From positions 500,994,292-501,058,291 of the forward strand of contig CM046882.1 in NCBI GenBank assembly GCA_025667525.1: a stretch of DNA of 64,000 nucleotides. The letters run 5' to 3'. Origin of the DNA: Glebionis coronaria. Taxonomy: Eukaryota; Streptophyta; Magnoliopsida; Asterales; Asteraceae. Position numbers and translations under genes: made by a program. Positions 20,334 through 34,800 of the stretch are shown here, one piece after another. How positions within the stretch are numbered: the stretch's first letter is position 1; each line of letters opens with the position of its first letter. The notes beneath the pieces were generated by a model that had not been told where the DNA came from, did no database searches, and saw only the letters and a list, made by a program, of their open reading frames with translations.

Positions 20334-22308
20334 ATCTTCCCCTAGTTGATAGTGGCAAAAATCTATGTGTATCTCTTGTAAGTTGTACATGATCTTCAAA
20401 TTGCTTCCCCTCAAGTTTAGCACGTATTTCTTCCCCTTTTTGTCACATCAACAAGGAAGTAAATAATGTATGCAATCTTCGAAGATTCTCCAAAAGTAGC
20501 TCTATGTAATGATCTTGAAGAACAATTAATATAATATTTTTGATGTAGAAGTAGAATAACCCAACCTTGTGTTCCATGTCTTGTACTATCCATGTGACTA
20601 AGAACTTATACTCATGGCACAAAGTATAAGTAGACCTCGATACCTTGTCAATATTCTCATCCTTTGTGAGACACTGAGCACGATAATGTAACTCCTTCAA
20701 GTGTTTATGACAAGTCTTCATCACCAATCATGTAAAGCACGAACAAGTTACCTTTAAAGTCTACGGCACTTTAAGATATGATAGAACACAAACTCGCGAA
20801 AATCTTCTTCAAACATCAAACTTACCATAAGAATTCTTCCCCTTAAGCTAACACCTCTTCATGACAAGTCAATATCTTCATATGTAAAAGATGTTTAACA
20901 AATAACTCTTTCACAAGGCTATCCCGATTACATACTCCAATAAATTACTTCATGAATCGTTGCTAACTCGCCTTAAAATAATTAATTCCGTTTAAAAATA
21001 TCCGAGCCATAAATATCACCTTGATATTCTAAATAAAAACAGAGATTCCATGTACCTTCGTGTGTAAATTCCTCCTTTTTGTGTGCTCAAAACGTCCAAT
21101 TTTCCAAACAGCAGCGATTCCTGAGTTGTCCAATATCCTTTTTCATCCAAGATCTTTATCATTTGTATTGTCCAATATCGGACAATACCTATCAGCGTTG
21201 GATTTCATATATCTCGGACAACACGTAACAACGCCTATTTCTGTCAGCGTTTAGTTTCTTCATGTCAGCGTCAATGTCAATCTTGTCAGCGTCTCTTCTG
21301 CTGACGTCACTTAGGGCAACAATCTTCAACAGTTATCAAGTAATACTTAAGAGTAGTCATCTTTAGGCTTTAAATATAAAACTCAAGCCCAAGAATATTC
21401 ATCCCATCAGTCCTCATGCGAATTACAAGCTGCACGTTTCTTTGGCTGAATTACTGTATCACATGATAACTTGTATGCATAATTCACGTCTAACATTAAT
21501 ATCCAAGATTTCTTTTCCCTTTAGGTCATGTGAACGCATATGATTTGACCAATCATATTTGAGGAGTCGTGTGAACAAAAGTCTTTTCCTCCAATCAGAA
21601 GCATAGCTTCGTGTGAACACAAAGTATCACAACATAACTCTTCACATCACTAGCTTTTACTTTGATCGTGTGAACACAATGCTAAACAACCAATCAAAAC
21701 TCTAGCATCGTGTGAACACACAAAACTTATCCGTGTGAATATACAGAATCTCATAATCGCGTGAATCAATCTTCTTGTCGTTTCCTTTTTGCTGCTACTA
21801 TCATGCGACCAGATCTAGGGTTTTACTCTAAATCAGAAAAGTTTAAGCATTGAAACCCTAGAACGAAGATTGTTTAATTCGAAACCCTAATTAGGATTTT
21901 AAGCATAACCAGATTCGAATTTAAACACCATAATGCATTATAACAGCCTCCAAGTCTCAAATGTTTCATCCTTAAGTCGATCTAGGGTTTATAGAAACCC
22001 TAGTTCATGATTTTATATAAAAGCTGAAACACTGAAAATCACCTCTGCTGCAAATTTCGACGCCTAATAACTTTTGCCTGGGGATAAAACTCGACAATCC
22101 CTCCGGTGGATGTTTAGATCTATGTATGTAGAACACACATATAAAATTTCGTGACGATCCAACGGTTCAATCAAAAGTTATGACCTTCTGAATACTGCTG
22201 CGCACACAAAATCGCCCAGAAAAACCCTAGACGGATTTTTCTTTTCTTCTCGAAACACGAACACCTTGTTGGTCCTAGCATCACGAGCCACGAGGCTCTG
22301 ATACCAAT
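20334..22308 (-). other. Internal region of C, non-coding with motif arrays
   Basis: No coding potential seen. Seven copies of a GTGTGAAC-type motif (the complement of GTTCACAC) lie between about 21520 and 21770. Several gtcagcg/gctgac motifs lie at 21180-21305, and clustered aaaccctag/ctagggttt telo-box-like motifs at about 21810-22010. The stretch 22050-22300 matches the D leader (37340-37590) on the opposite strand. Confidence 0.75.
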
Positions 22309-22888
22309 TGTGGAAACCTTGGTTTCCGGATCTTTTAAGCAACTAGGAATGATCATTGTTCATATGATTATACAATCAAAGCGGAATTAGAACAACAACC
22401 ATTAACAAGGTGTTTAGGGCACATGAACATGAATTAAAACAAATGGATTGCTAATTATATTGATAATCAACAACCACTAGACGTGTATACATTGAATCCC
22501 ACGTCTAGTCGACACACACTTTAGGTTTACATTATGAATGAATAATATGAATAAAACCTATGACCCTTGGTTCCTTTTATAGTGTAAGGATTAGGGTTTA
22601 CAAGAGATAATGATGAATAAACAAGTAAATCTTCTATTTAAATAAACTTATGCAGAATATCTTTTACATGTTTATCTAAATAGAAGCTTCCATAAGCTTC
22701 TTTGTCTACGTTTTGTCAATGCTTGAATTGCATGTGACAATGCTTGAATTACTCTTGACAATGCTTGATTCCATCAACGCCTAAATTGTACATGTCAACG
22801 CCTGGAATGCTCTTGTCAACGCCTAGACAAATACCTTCATGTTTTCTTCGTTTTTGAGTTTCTGCCACATCAACTTTTTGACCCAACA
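22309..22888 (-). repeat. 5' LTR of C
   Basis: 580 bp, matching 19754-20333 with only about five differences noticed. The tRNA-Met-type primer site lies on the minus strand at its inner edge. Confidence 0.92.
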
Positions 22889-22893
22889 CTAGC

Positions 22894-22958
22894 AGGGGAT
22901 ACCCTAGGCTTAGCAGGGGAATCCCTATGCTTAGCAGAGGGAATCCATCTTTTGTTTT
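22894..22958 (-). pseudogene. Copia-1 gag-protease spacer between insertions C and A
   Basis: About 65 bp of Copia-1 coding sequence stranded between two insertions. On the minus strand it is in frame with both flanks across C and A and encodes WIPSAKHRDSPAKPRVSPAS: three tandem SPA(K/S)-type units of about 21 bp. This is direct proof that A and C sit in one ORF. Confidence 0.85.
22954..22958. repeat. Target-site duplication of A, left copy (gtttt)
   Basis: gtttt at 22954-22958 and again at 35183-35187, flanking element A exactly. Confidence 0.93.
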
Positions 22959-25900
22959 TGTAACACCCCCAAAGATTCATACTTTAGTTCAGCGGAAGAG
23001 TCGTTGGTGTTACGGGATAGCACATTACTCAAATCATAGACAACGCTTAAAAATCGCGTCGTTTAATAAGAAAGCATTTTCCATTGATAAATATCAAATT
23101 ACATAGGTCCCAAGTCATAGTATTTCATACAATTTTACAAAGCATTTGAATGGAAATTTTTATTTAAGTGCGGGCCATAAATTCCTGTCTTCTTCCCGAG
23201 AATTACCTCCAAGTACCTGAGATAAAACATGTTAAAAAGAAAAGCTCAGCGAAAACGCCGAATGAATTCAAAGAGTTTAATAAAAACCATTAATATATCA
23301 TCGGTATATAATTATTACCGAAAATCATTTTGTACAAATCTTTGTTGTAAGTCATAATATAGGCTTTTGCCTTCAAACCATTATACGAACCAATGTCGTA
23401 AAAAAGTCATACTATACGTTTTAATAACGTTGTATAGAGTTTAATAAAAACCGTTACATAAATCCAAAACACGAACATAATATCAGTAATAAGACCCCGT
23501 ATTGCTAGTCAAGCAATATATTGTAATTCAATGCGTATATCAGTATTTTCGTTATTGGATTATTATAAGTCGCATGACATTGCTACCTTACTATACCAAA
23601 CAACGGGTAGCTAACCCGAAATTCATTTTCCCATCTAAAACAGCGTGTCGTCACAATAATCACGCTTATATAAATCTTCTCATACATAAATTCGCTTACC
23701 AGTCAATGTGGCACGACGGGGATCAACCGTCAAGGCGCGAACTGGCGTGATCTTCCCCAAATAGTACTATTATATGCATAAGCATCTACCATATCCCGGT
23801 AGTTCACAATTCATGCTAATGGGACTTTTAGTGACATAACCTAACTATAATAATCTATTTCATTTCATTCATCGAGTCATATAATCATTCATCGGGTCAT
23901 ATAATCATTCGGGTCCATATCAGTAAGTAAACAATCGGGACCCTGGTGTCCTATTTTATTAAAAGTAACATGTTATCTCCCTCGCAGGTTTATAAAACAT
24001 TTCATAAAACATTTAAACGAGTGCGAGTCTATGAACTCACGTTGATTGGGAAAGGCGGTTATCGGCAATTTGGATGTACGGTACGTGCCTCAATCACGGA
24101 AACCTAGACAAATAATACTCGTCTTAGACTCTTGTCCAATGACTTCATAAAAAAAATGGCTATGTATATATGATGACATTATAAGTATGATGATGATCAA
24201 GTGGGATTTTTATCTCTTCATACACATTAGAGTGTTATGTGTTAGTCAAATTTAGACTAGTTATACTAGTTTCAATCCAATTCCATATTAAGGCCCAGTA
24301 AGCCCATTAAAGTCCAGTACTTTATATTAGCCTAATTATACTTTTAATATCAGGCCTATACTCATATGTTGGGCCCAAGTGGGTTAAGCCCAATGAGTAA
24401 GTCCATTAGTGTTTATCCAAACTAATTGGGTCAATAGTCCAATAAGGCTACTTTGGCCCGTTAATGTTCATAAGTTATAAAGCTCGGGCTTTATAGGTTT
24501 TACTTGTAAAATGTACTTATACATCAGTAGATAAGTTATAAAAAGTTTACATTAGACGGGTCCGACCGTCTAAGTTTTAATTGACGAAAACGTTAATATT
24601 TCGGTTTTAGCCGAAAAGACATAAAACTTATGTATATAGTTTTATAACTTATAAAACATATCAATTTGCAATTTTATAAAATGTCACATTAACTTATCAA
24701 AGTATATACTTATTTATAAGTAATATATAAGTTAGTGGGTTTTAGGTATACATTTTATATTAGTTTTACTTGAGTGCTAATTTTATAATATATACTTTTA
24801 TTTTACAAATCTGATTATGAATTTCACTTTCACTATTTTTACCATATCTTGAGTTGTACAAGAAGATAGAAGCTCATTTTTTGGCAGCACAAACTACATA
24901 ATATGTGCTAAAATTAACTCCAGTTTAACTACTGCTCAATCATCTTCTAAATGTCTCTAACAGTTCGTCCAAAACAGACTATACAGATTTGGACTTCAAT
25001 AATGTTTTGATCATATCTCACTCATTTTATGGATTCCATTGGGTGTCCAACTCTCACATATGTACAAGTCACATATCTTACTGTATATTAAATTACCTAG
25101 TCATTTTAACAAGTTATCATATGGTTATTTACTGTTTTATACAGCCTACTATTTTTGACATGATTTTATCATCTTTTCATGTAGCTTTTAATCATTTTAA
25201 CCAAATTTATCAACATAAGATCCCCACATAATACTTTGATCATCAGATATCATCATATACATATACATTAAGAAAGAAAATACAGAATTACATTGACAAA
25301 ATAACAAGAAAATGGAAGGAATGATCTTGTTACCAACCAAGATAGTGAAAGTTTATGATCAAGGCTTGACTTTTGATGACAAATCTTGTGGTAAACCAAA
25401 ACCAACTTCAAGATCACCCAAATTTATAAACACCTTGTGGAAAACCAGCCCCTAGACACCAATGAAACTCCTTTGTAGTTGTTATGATTACCTTCAATCA
25501 ATAAGGCTTCAAAAGGACATCATCTTATGCAAGAATAACACAAGATTTGTGGTTGAATTTAGATCAAATGGGTGTTTATGGATGAAGATGGGACGATAAG
25601 AATGGAGTAGAGAGAGAGAGAGAGTTGTGAGTTTTGAGAGAGTTTGCATGTAACAAGAATGAGGGTCATGGTTTGTGTTTAGTGGTTTTATGCATTAGGT
25701 AGTTTTGATGAAAACTTAGGACAAGTGTCCTAGTTTTAATATTAACTTGACACCTCAAAGGGGTATGTTGGTGAAGCGTTAGCCGTCCCATTGTGGGGTG
25801 AGGCAAGTGTAAACTTGTCTCATCCCACTAATTTATGGGTACTCCTCGATTCTAGTTTCCTCGATTTGCGTGCCCTCGGGTCGTTTTACGAAAAACATAT

Positions 25901-26326
25901 TTATAAATTATGAATCAACGGCACAAAACAAATCTAATAAAAATTGTCTTATAAAAACGGAGTTCATGAACGTAAATACGTAATCCTAGGGTTTCCGGTT
26001 TAGTCGTAAATGACGCTAAATTATTCATGTAAGCTCTAATTTCTTCTCGTAAATTTGTGAGTTTATGAACCAACACAAATTAAAATTCCAAAATAATATT
26101 CAAGAATAAATTTATTTCCTGAAGTGTCGGACCGTCACCAAAAACGGTGTATGTAAACGTAAGCACGTAACGTAGAGTCCTCTGATTTAGACGTAGTCGA
26201 TGCTACTTTAAGATGTAAATCAAATTCCTTCCCAAAAATGAGTGAGTTCATAATATAACATTAAAATAATGTTTTTAAATAATATTTGAGAATAAAATAT
26301 CGATCATATATTGACGGATTGTCACA
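22959..26326 (-). repeat. 3' LTR of A
   Basis: 3,368 bp, plus strand TGTAACACCCCC...ATTGTCACA. It contains no gene; short ORFs are spurious. An AG microsatellite lies at about 25610-25631. Confidence 0.92.
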
Positions 26327-28735
26327 GCATTTACCCCTAAACCGGCTCTTTGTCCTCAAAGATCAATTTATCTTACTACTCGCTTCTTATAGAGTTAGAG
26401 CCATGTGGGTATTTCCTCCACATTAGGTATTTTCTATCAAGTGTAATTCATTACAATACGCGAGTTTCCTCAAACATAACTACGGGAATGCGATCAGGCT
26501 TAATGTTGACTTACTTTCTCTATCCATGATGTTCACGGGTTTTTGATGAATGCAACTTTTCGCCGATATAAACTTCATTAAGAAATAGTCAGATTTTTCA
26601 CTTGATAAACATTTTATCAAGTTCGATATACAAAACATAATTCACGCAGCCCTTGAAGTCCTAGGGTAGATCCAACTTATATGCCTTTCAAACTAACTTT
26701 TACATTATCTCAATGGTCCCATACAACGGGGACTTATTTCCCATGATCTTTCAGATCATCAATTCATTTTTCCAAGGTGAAAATTTTTGGCATAACTTCG
26801 CTACCCATCCTGCACCTCAAGATCTACATTTCATATTCACATAACCTCCTGCCCACTACCGGCAGTCAATAATCAGATCCTAATTTCAACAATCATTTCA
26901 GGTTTCACGGGTCGGGTATTTTGTAAGGTTAGGTTTGTCATCATAGGCAACCTTAAACTTAAAAGACATGTCCAACTCACAATGGGTGTATGTCGGGTAT
27001 CTTCATCCCAACTCCCACCTATAGATGCTCTTATATTTAGATCCTAACAAGGCTCGATCTCAATCCTAATGCAATAATTATCAATGATAATCTCTCTAAA
27101 GGAAAAAGGATTATCTAGATCATTACCAAAGGTCAATTATTCAAGCATAAAACAACACTTCTAGTGTTTTATATCACTACTTTACCTCGTCCCTTCAATT
27201 GGGGCGGTAAACAGTATTCTCATCAAGGTTCGTTCCCAATGACTTCTGAGCAAATCTCTAGAAATTCGATGCGAAGCGAGGATCTTGATAGAGATGATCG
27301 ATACAGGCACACTATGTTTACACAACTCCTTTAAATACAAAGAGTCAATTTCTTCAACGAGAATCTATCATTAACGGGAATGATATTAGTATATTTGGTC
27401 AGTCTGTCGACGATGACCCAAATTGAATCAAATTCAGATGATGGCCTTTGCAATAGTTAGACGTTTACTAAAGTATGAGGCGACGTCTGCCTTCCTAATT
27501 TGCCATCAGTACAACTTCTTCAGATAAAGATACATTAAATCAGAAATGACATGAATAGGATACTTAAACTTATGAGATTCCAACATGACTAAATATCAAA
27601 ATCCTTCATATTCAGGCAACCACAAGCGGCCTTTTAAACAATTAACGCCATCGGCTCTCATTTCTAGTGGTTCACATTAGCCGCGGACCCCTTTTATTAT
27701 CTATATTATCCTTTTTACAAACATCGGCTATTTTTAAATTGCTAGGCAATTTATTTTGCACAGTCATTACTAAGGAATACATCCTAATTGATTTTTTATC
27801 CTTTCTACATAGTGTGTCAGTATATACATTCACCTTCCCTGATGAAATAATTATCATGACCACAATCCACTCAGAAATTCTTTCTTCATATTTTCTAAGT
27901 TTTAGTTTCGTCTCAAGTATTATCTTTATTAGTCTCGCTCAATCCGACATTTAAAGCGTCGATAAATATTACAAGTAATTAAATAATAAATATTTATTTT
28001 TTATAAAACGTAGACGCAAAAAGTTTTAAATTTTTCTCAGTTCGTCCAATTATAGAAAAATGTTTAAGAAAAATAAATTTGAATTAATTAACACGATTTT
28101 TGTTGATTTATCGAAAATAATTAATAAGATCCGTCAATGTTCGAAAAATTCTTTGTTTATACTTTGGTCAAAAAATTTTTTTAGTTGAAAAGCAAAAATT
28201 GTTGCTTCAAATTCCAAGTCATGGTTTAAATGGTTTCCTCAATCCCTCTTAGGTTGTCTTGAGGTATGCACAAACATTTACCCCTAAAGGAGTTTAGTTA
28301 AATGATTTAGGTATAGGGGAATGATTCCTTAAAAAAACATCCTTTGATAAATATTTGTCAAAACATTTTTGCACTTTCTTTTTGGTATAAACCAAAGTCT
28401 TAAATGGCTCTAATCTTTGAAGAGTCAATATAGATTCCATTATCTATTAATCACACAGTCAAATAATGTAAAGGATTAAGCCTTTAATCAAATGTTAAGT
28501 ACTCAAGGTACAGGTTTTCACTGCTCGGCCATTACAGGTCAGTCTATATATGTTCATTAACTCCTTCCTATTCTTATAAACAAACAGATGGTCCTTAATG
28601 ATCACAAGCATGAATTTATCAAATTACAGCCTACACACGTGATTCACCAATTTATGAATGCTACATGTGCATTGGTCAATCCAAATGACATCACGTGAAA
28701 CTCATAATGTTCATTACAAGTTCTGGATGTGGTGA
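26327..28735 (-). pseudogene. Element A: decayed RNase H/integrase region
   Basis: No ORF above background. On the minus strand at about 27393-27440 a readable stretch DSIWVIVDRLTK is the chromovirus integrase segment around the second catalytic region, followed by degraded sequence. A purine-rich tract next to the LTR (26327-26340) is the likely plus-strand primer. The ORF at 27667-27954 (plus) is on the wrong strand and probably chance. Confidence 0.65.
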
Positions 28736-28924
28736 TTAGAATAGATAATCTTTTTCGCGGACGCGAGGTTGATGATAACCATGTCGTGGATCAAATTTTT
28801 GAATATACGCTAGAACCTTGTAAATGATCGAACAAATCTTCCATCTTGAATAATGGATATGAAATTTGATCGTCAATTTATTCAGTTCACGGTAATCAAT
28901 AAATATAAGGAATGATAACACCAT
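28736..28924 (-). pseudogene. Element A: reverse transcriptase relic, N-terminal part
   Basis: 62 codons containing FIDYRELNKLTIK, then degraded residues and FDPRHGYHQPRVREKD, clear remnants of the Ty3/gypsy RT motifs. Just downstream (28560-28735) the minus strand still reads YEFHVMSFGLTNAHVAF and, in another frame, FDKFMLVIIKDHLFVYKN. Here the catalytic I-D-D box has become I-K-D. A frameshift and a TAA (28624-28626) separate these pieces. Confidence 0.8.
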
Positions 28925-31480
28925 AGCTCTTTATGATGATGAGCTCGGTAGAATAAAAGCTTTCTCCGACAACTCTCTCAGTTGTACGGTAATTCTTTTA
29001 ATTCAGATGGTGCTGACGTACAGTGCACATGCCACAGATGCAGCACCGGGAATATAAACAATACCTAATTCAACTTGCCTTATTGGCGAAAGTCTAGGTA
29101 ATTCATTAGCAAATACCTCCTACAAATTTTAAATAACAGAAACATCTTTTAATAAGTTCACTTTTAAGTTCTTTCTAGATTACAAGATCTATGACTAGTT
29201 CATAACCATTCATGGTATATATTCAAGTCTAAATGCAGGATTGGTCATCCATCAAGAATTATTTAGATCACTTTTGATAATCAACATCTTATCTTCTAGG
29301 GGAATTCTACTCGAGTTCCCATCAATTAAGACAATGACATTATGTCATAATCAATCAATCCATTCTACTGGCACTTCCACCTTTTCAATTTCATTACCGT
29401 TGATAAGATGTGAGCTTCTCAAAAGACTAATAATAACTCATTATCCTTCACAAATTCAAGGATATATGGAGACATTGTTAACATTACAAGAGTGAGGTCG
29501 ACGCATAATTTACGCAAGAGAATTTCAAATCAGATAAAGACGAAAACATTAACGAATATGATTATATCCCATGTTTTCATAATTTGAGTACGCATTCGAA
29601 AGCTCCTCGGATCGTTACCCAGGTCATTCAAATGGAATCTAATCAAATGAAATGATAGGAACGTCGATACACCCAGTCGGGTATCAACATTCGGTAATCA
29701 AATACTTTTCCAATCACTACGAGAGAATTGGACAAGAAAGAGTTGTCAATTGTCAAATAAAACAATATCCACAGATGAGTAAAATCGACTCAGAAGAATA
29801 AATGGTACGGGCACATATGTAGGTGTCTCTAACAATATGTCCCTATTTTTGCACTTCTTGCAGATCTCATAAATTTTAATCTTTCACAACTTCAAAGAAA
29901 ATGTAGTGTTTATTAACACTTTCATGGTGACTACTAATCAGCCTTGGATGGTCCCTTCCAAATTGTATGTAGGCGCGCAACTATATACAATTTTAGGATT
30001 AACGATGCAATACTCAGTTCGTCAAAACTTCGTCATCATGTTTAAAATATATATATTCATGCTTAATTCAAAACTGAATTTACAGAGATATTCTTTGTTA
30101 TGGAAACAATTAAGTTTTCCAAGGTGTTTCATAAAAAACTTTATTTCGATAATGATTATTTATAAGTCTCACTTTAAATAATCCGTATGGTGATGAAAAT
30201 TTAATTTTTCTCAAGGAATACTGTTTTAACTTATAAAAGCAATGAGTGATCAGCAAAAGAGTGATGAAAAGTTGTTCACCAAGAACTAACTACAATATGG
30301 TAGGAAATGAGCTTAGCCAATTAATCATGAGGTTTATGACCTCGATGGTACTCAGGAATACAAAGAGAATAATCCACAACGTAACTTAGATCGAGATGAG
30401 TATTTGTTCAATGCTTGCATCACCAATGCGAACATTAGGAAGATGCAAGAAAAGATAGATAACAATGATAAACGTAGGATTTAGCAATCAAAGGTAGTCT
30501 TTTCATTAATCACAAACAAGTCAAAGTTGTACCGTAACACATTACGTGTCACTATGTCATACAATTCCAAGAACTCATCCTACCAACTGATGTCTCAGTT
30601 AAGTTAGGGATTTTTAAAAGATACCACAATGAATACTAATCTACAATAGTCATTAGGTGTTCCACCTGTCCTGGAAGATCCATCGGTCCCAATTCAGAAG
30701 AAGATTTCTTCAATTTATTTCTTGGACACTGGACATCCTCGTCATTCGACAATGGCCTAGGAACAACCTTTAACACGAACCAACAATCATTTAAAACCTT
30801 ATAATTCAATCATATGATTTAACGACTTCCTCTTAACAATCTCATATTCCATACGAGTTAAATTTGACTTTATTCAAGTTTCAACCAACTTATACTTTAT
30901 GCGATATCCTACCTCATTCTACAATAATTTCAACCTTATTCTTAGACCTTGAAAGGGCAATAAAAGCTCGATATAAACAACACTTAATTTACAATCCTAT
31001 AGCTCTTACAACAATAATTATCAAATGAGTCACTAGTATAAAATGACTCACACATTCAATTAGACTTCTCGGAAAGGTACTAATGGCATGAGGCTTTCGG
31101 GTAATGGTTCCAATGACAGCCCCAAGTGCAACATTCACCCTTTCGATTTCAATTTAAGAATTGGGTGACAACGAATCAGATGACACCTTTCAGGTGGTAA
31201 CGTTTTGTCAAACTCCACTCTATAAGGAAAGATCGTCATGACATCGATATCAGATTTAATCTCGCCAATTCTTCTTTAATATCACAATCAATTAATATCA
31301 ACATTTCTACAAATATCAATCATTTTGTTGGGATCATAAATATCCACAACTTGGTTTAGATCTGGAATAGCTAGAATTCCCTACAGAAATAGCTTCGATT
31401 AATTTGCTAGGGGAGTTAGGGTTTCTTGTGACAATCTACGTCATATAAATACCTCGTATACGTATTAAAATAATCATCAA
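28925..31480 (-). pseudogene. Element A: decayed gag/protease region
   Basis: Expected place of gag and protease upstream of RT on the minus strand. No open frame or clear motif was recognised. The whole stretch is alignable to the same region of B (47100-49650), so it is inherited element sequence and not random. Confidence 0.5.
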
Positions 31481-31514
31481 ACAATCGTATACGTATATAT
31501 GTTGTAATCAAATT

Positions 31515-31516
<2 letters not shown>

Positions 31517-31606
<90 letters not shown>

Positions 31607-31611
31607 CTAAG

Positions 31612-31650
<39 letters not shown>
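31517..31650. repeat. (TA)n microsatellite in 5' leader of A
   Basis: Two long TA tracts (about 31519-31604 and 31614-31648) split by taatctaagt. B carries a much shorter tract at the equivalent position (49697-49733). Confidence 0.9.
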
Positions 31651-31654
<4 letters not shown>

Positions 31655-31816
31655 TAACACTTCTCAGTCTGGCCTTGTGGGTAACTCGGGAATTCTTCGG
31701 CACCGTTATAGTCAAAAGATTTTTAGACATTTTGAGGAAAATGTTTATAGTTAAAAGATTTTGAAATATTTTATTCAAAACCTTTGTTTTAAAATCTTTC
31801 GTTCTCTATAACGAGA

Positions 31817-31828
31817 GCTCTGGTACCA
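31817..31828 (-). other. Primer-binding site of A
   Basis: Minus strand TGGTACCAGAGC, a few bases from the 5' LTR end. It differs at one base from the tRNA-iMet site TGGTATCAGAGC. The same variant is in B at 49902-49913. Confidence 0.75.
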
Positions 31829-31831
31829 AAC

Positions 31832-34800
31832 TGTAACACCCCCAAATATTCCTACTTTAGTTCAGCGGAAGAGTCTTTGGTCATACGGTATAGCACATTA
31901 CTCAAATCATAGACAACGCTTAAAAATCGCGTCGTTTAATAATAAAGCATTTTCCATTCATAAATATCAAATTACATAGGTCCCAAGTCATAGTATTTCA
32001 TACAATTTTACAAAGCATTTGAATGGGAATTCTTATTTAAATGCGAGCCACAAATTCTTGTCGTCTTCCCGAGAATTACCACGTACTTGAGATAAAACAT
32101 GTTAAAAAGAAAAGGTCACTGAAAACGCCGAGTGAATTCATAGAGTTTAATAAAAACCATTAATATATCATCGGTATATAATTATTATCGAAAATCATTT
32201 TGTACAAATCTTTGTTGTAAATCATAATATAGGCTTTTAACTTCAAACCATTATACGAACCAATGTCGTAAAAACATCATACTATACGTTCTGTAACGTT
32301 GTATAGAGTTTAATAAAAACCGTTACATAAATCCAAAACACGAACATAATATCAGTAATAAGACCACGTATTGCTAATCAAGCAATATATTGTAATTCAA
32401 AGCGTATATCAGTATTTTCGTTATTAAATTATTATAAGCCGCATGACATTGCTACCTTACTATACCAAACAACGGGTAGCTAACCCGAAATTTATTTTCC
32501 CATCTAAAACAGCGTGTCGTCACAATAATCACGCTTATATAAATCTTCTCATACATAAATTCGCTTACCAATCAATGTGGCACGATGGGGATCAACCGTC
32601 AAGGCGCGAACTGGGGTGATCTTCCCAAATAGTACTATTATATGCATAAGCATCTACCAAATCCCGGTAGTTCACAATTCATGCTAATGGGACTTTTAGT
32701 GACATAACCTAACTATAATAATCCATTTCATTTCATTCATCGAGTCATATAATCATTCATCGGGTCATATAATCATTTGGGTCCATATTAGTAAGCAAAC
32801 AATCGGGACAACTGGTGTCCTATTTTATTAAAACTAACATGTTATCTTCCTCGCAGGTCTATAAAGCATTTAAAAGAGTGTGAGGCTATGAACTCATGTT
32901 GATTGGCAAAGGCGGTTATCGACGATTTGGATGTACAGTACGTGCCTCAATCACAAAAACCTAGACAAATAATACTCGTCTTAGACTCTTGTCCAATGAC
33001 TTCATAAAAATAATGGCTATGTATATATGATGACATTATAAGTATGATGATGATCAAGTGGGATTTTTATCTCTTCATACACATTAGAGTGTTATGTGTT
33101 ATTCAAATTTAGACTAGTTATACTAGTTTCAATCCAATTCCATATTAAGGCCCAATGAGCCCAATAAAGTCCAATACTTTATATTAGCCCAATTATACTT
33201 TTAATATCAGGCCTATACTCATATGTTGGTCCCAAGTGGATTAAGCCCATGAGTAAGTCCATTAGTGTTTATCCAAACTAATTGGGTCAATAGTCCAATA
33301 AGGCTACTTTGGCCCGTTAATGTCCATAAGTTATAATGCTCGGGATTTACAGGTTTTTACTTGTCAAATGTACTTATACATCAGTAGATAAGTAATAAAA
33401 AGTTTACATTAGACGGGTCCGACCGTCTAAGTTTTAATTGACGAAAACGTTAATCTTTCGGTTTTAGCCGAAAAGACGTAAAACTTATATATATAGTTTT
33501 ATAGCTTATAAAACATATCAATTTGCAATTTTATTAAATTTCTCATTTACTTATCAAAGTATATACTTATTTATAAGTAGTATATAAGTTAGTGGGTTTT
33601 AGGTATATATTTTATATTAGTTTTACTTGAGTGCTAATTTTATAATATATACTTTTATTTTACAAATCTGATTATGAATTTTACTTTCACCATTTTTACC
33701 ATATCTTGAGTTCTACAAGGAGATATAAGCTCATTTTTGGGAAGTAGAAACTAGATAATATGTTCTACAATTAACTTTATTTTAGCTACTGCTCAATCAT
33801 CATGTAAATGTCTTTAACAGTTCGTCAAAAACAGACTATACAGATTTGGACTTCAATAATGTTTTGATCATATCTCACTCAATTTATGGATTCCATTAGG
33901 TGGCCAACTCTCACATATGTACGAGTCACATATCTTACTGTATATTAAATTATCCAAGTCATTTTAACAAGTTATCATATGGTTCTTTACTGTTTTATAC
34001 AGCCTACTATTTTAGACATGATTTTATCATCTTTTCATGTAGCTTTTAATCATTTTAACCAAATTTATCAACACAAGATACCCACATAATACTTTGATCA
34101 TCATATATCATCATATACATATACATTAAAAAAGAAAATACAAAATTACATTTACAAAATAACAAGAAAATGGAAGAAATGATCTTGTTACCAACCAAGA
34201 TAGTGAAAGTTTATGATCAAGGCTTGACTTTTGATGACAAATCTTGTGGTAAACCAAAACCAACTTCAAGATCACCCAAATTTATAAACACCTTGTGGAA
34301 AATCAGCCCCTAGACACCAATGAAACTCCTTTGTAGATGTTATGATTACCTCCAATCAATTAGGCTTCAAAAGGACATCATCTTATGCAAGAATAACACA
34401 AGATTTGTGATTGAATTTAGATCAAACGGGTGTTTATGGATGAAGATGGGATGGAAAGAATGGAGTAGAGAGAGAGAGTTGTGAGTTTTGAGAGAATTCG
34501 CATGTAACAAGAATGAGGGTAATGGTTTGTGTTTAGTGGTTTTATGCATTAGGTAGTTTTGATGAAAATTTTGGACAAGTGTCCTAGTTTTAATATTAAC
34601 TTGACACCTCAAAGGGGTGTGTTGGTGAAGCCTTAGCCGTCCCATTCTGGGGTGAGGCAAGTGTAAACTTATCTCATCCCACTAATTTACGGGTACTCCT
34701 CGATTCTAGTTTCCTCGATTTGCATGGCCTTGGGTCATTTTACGAAAAACATTTTTACAAATTATGAATCAATGATACAAAACGAATCTATTAAAAATTG

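Larger units (their letters stand above)
19754..22888 (-). mobile_element. Element C: 3.1-kb non-coding LTR element, minus strand
   Basis: Two 580-bp LTRs (19754-20333 and 22309-22888, about 99 % identical) around 1,975 bp with no ORF of note. Orientation is minus: the primer site TGGTATCAGAGCC follows the right-hand LTR (about 22294-22306) and a purine tract aggggaagat lies inside the left LTR (about 20335-20345). The target duplication is ctagc. The internal region is homologous to that of D (36917-39840). A non-autonomous, LARD/TRIM-like element that must use proteins of another copia-type element. Confidence 0.9.

Noticed and set aside
27667..29495. Plus-strand ORFs in A (27667-27954, 29241-29495) with similar ones in B (45826-46011, 47405-47668)
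   Set aside because: The similarity between A and B is due to shared ancestry of the interior; RT and integrase relics fix the coding strand as minus, so these are shadows.
31416..31778. ORF with a long alternating Ile-Tyr run
   Set aside because: Translation of the TA microsatellite in the A leader; the equivalent region in B is short and not conserved as protein. The same applies to 62393-62682 in G.
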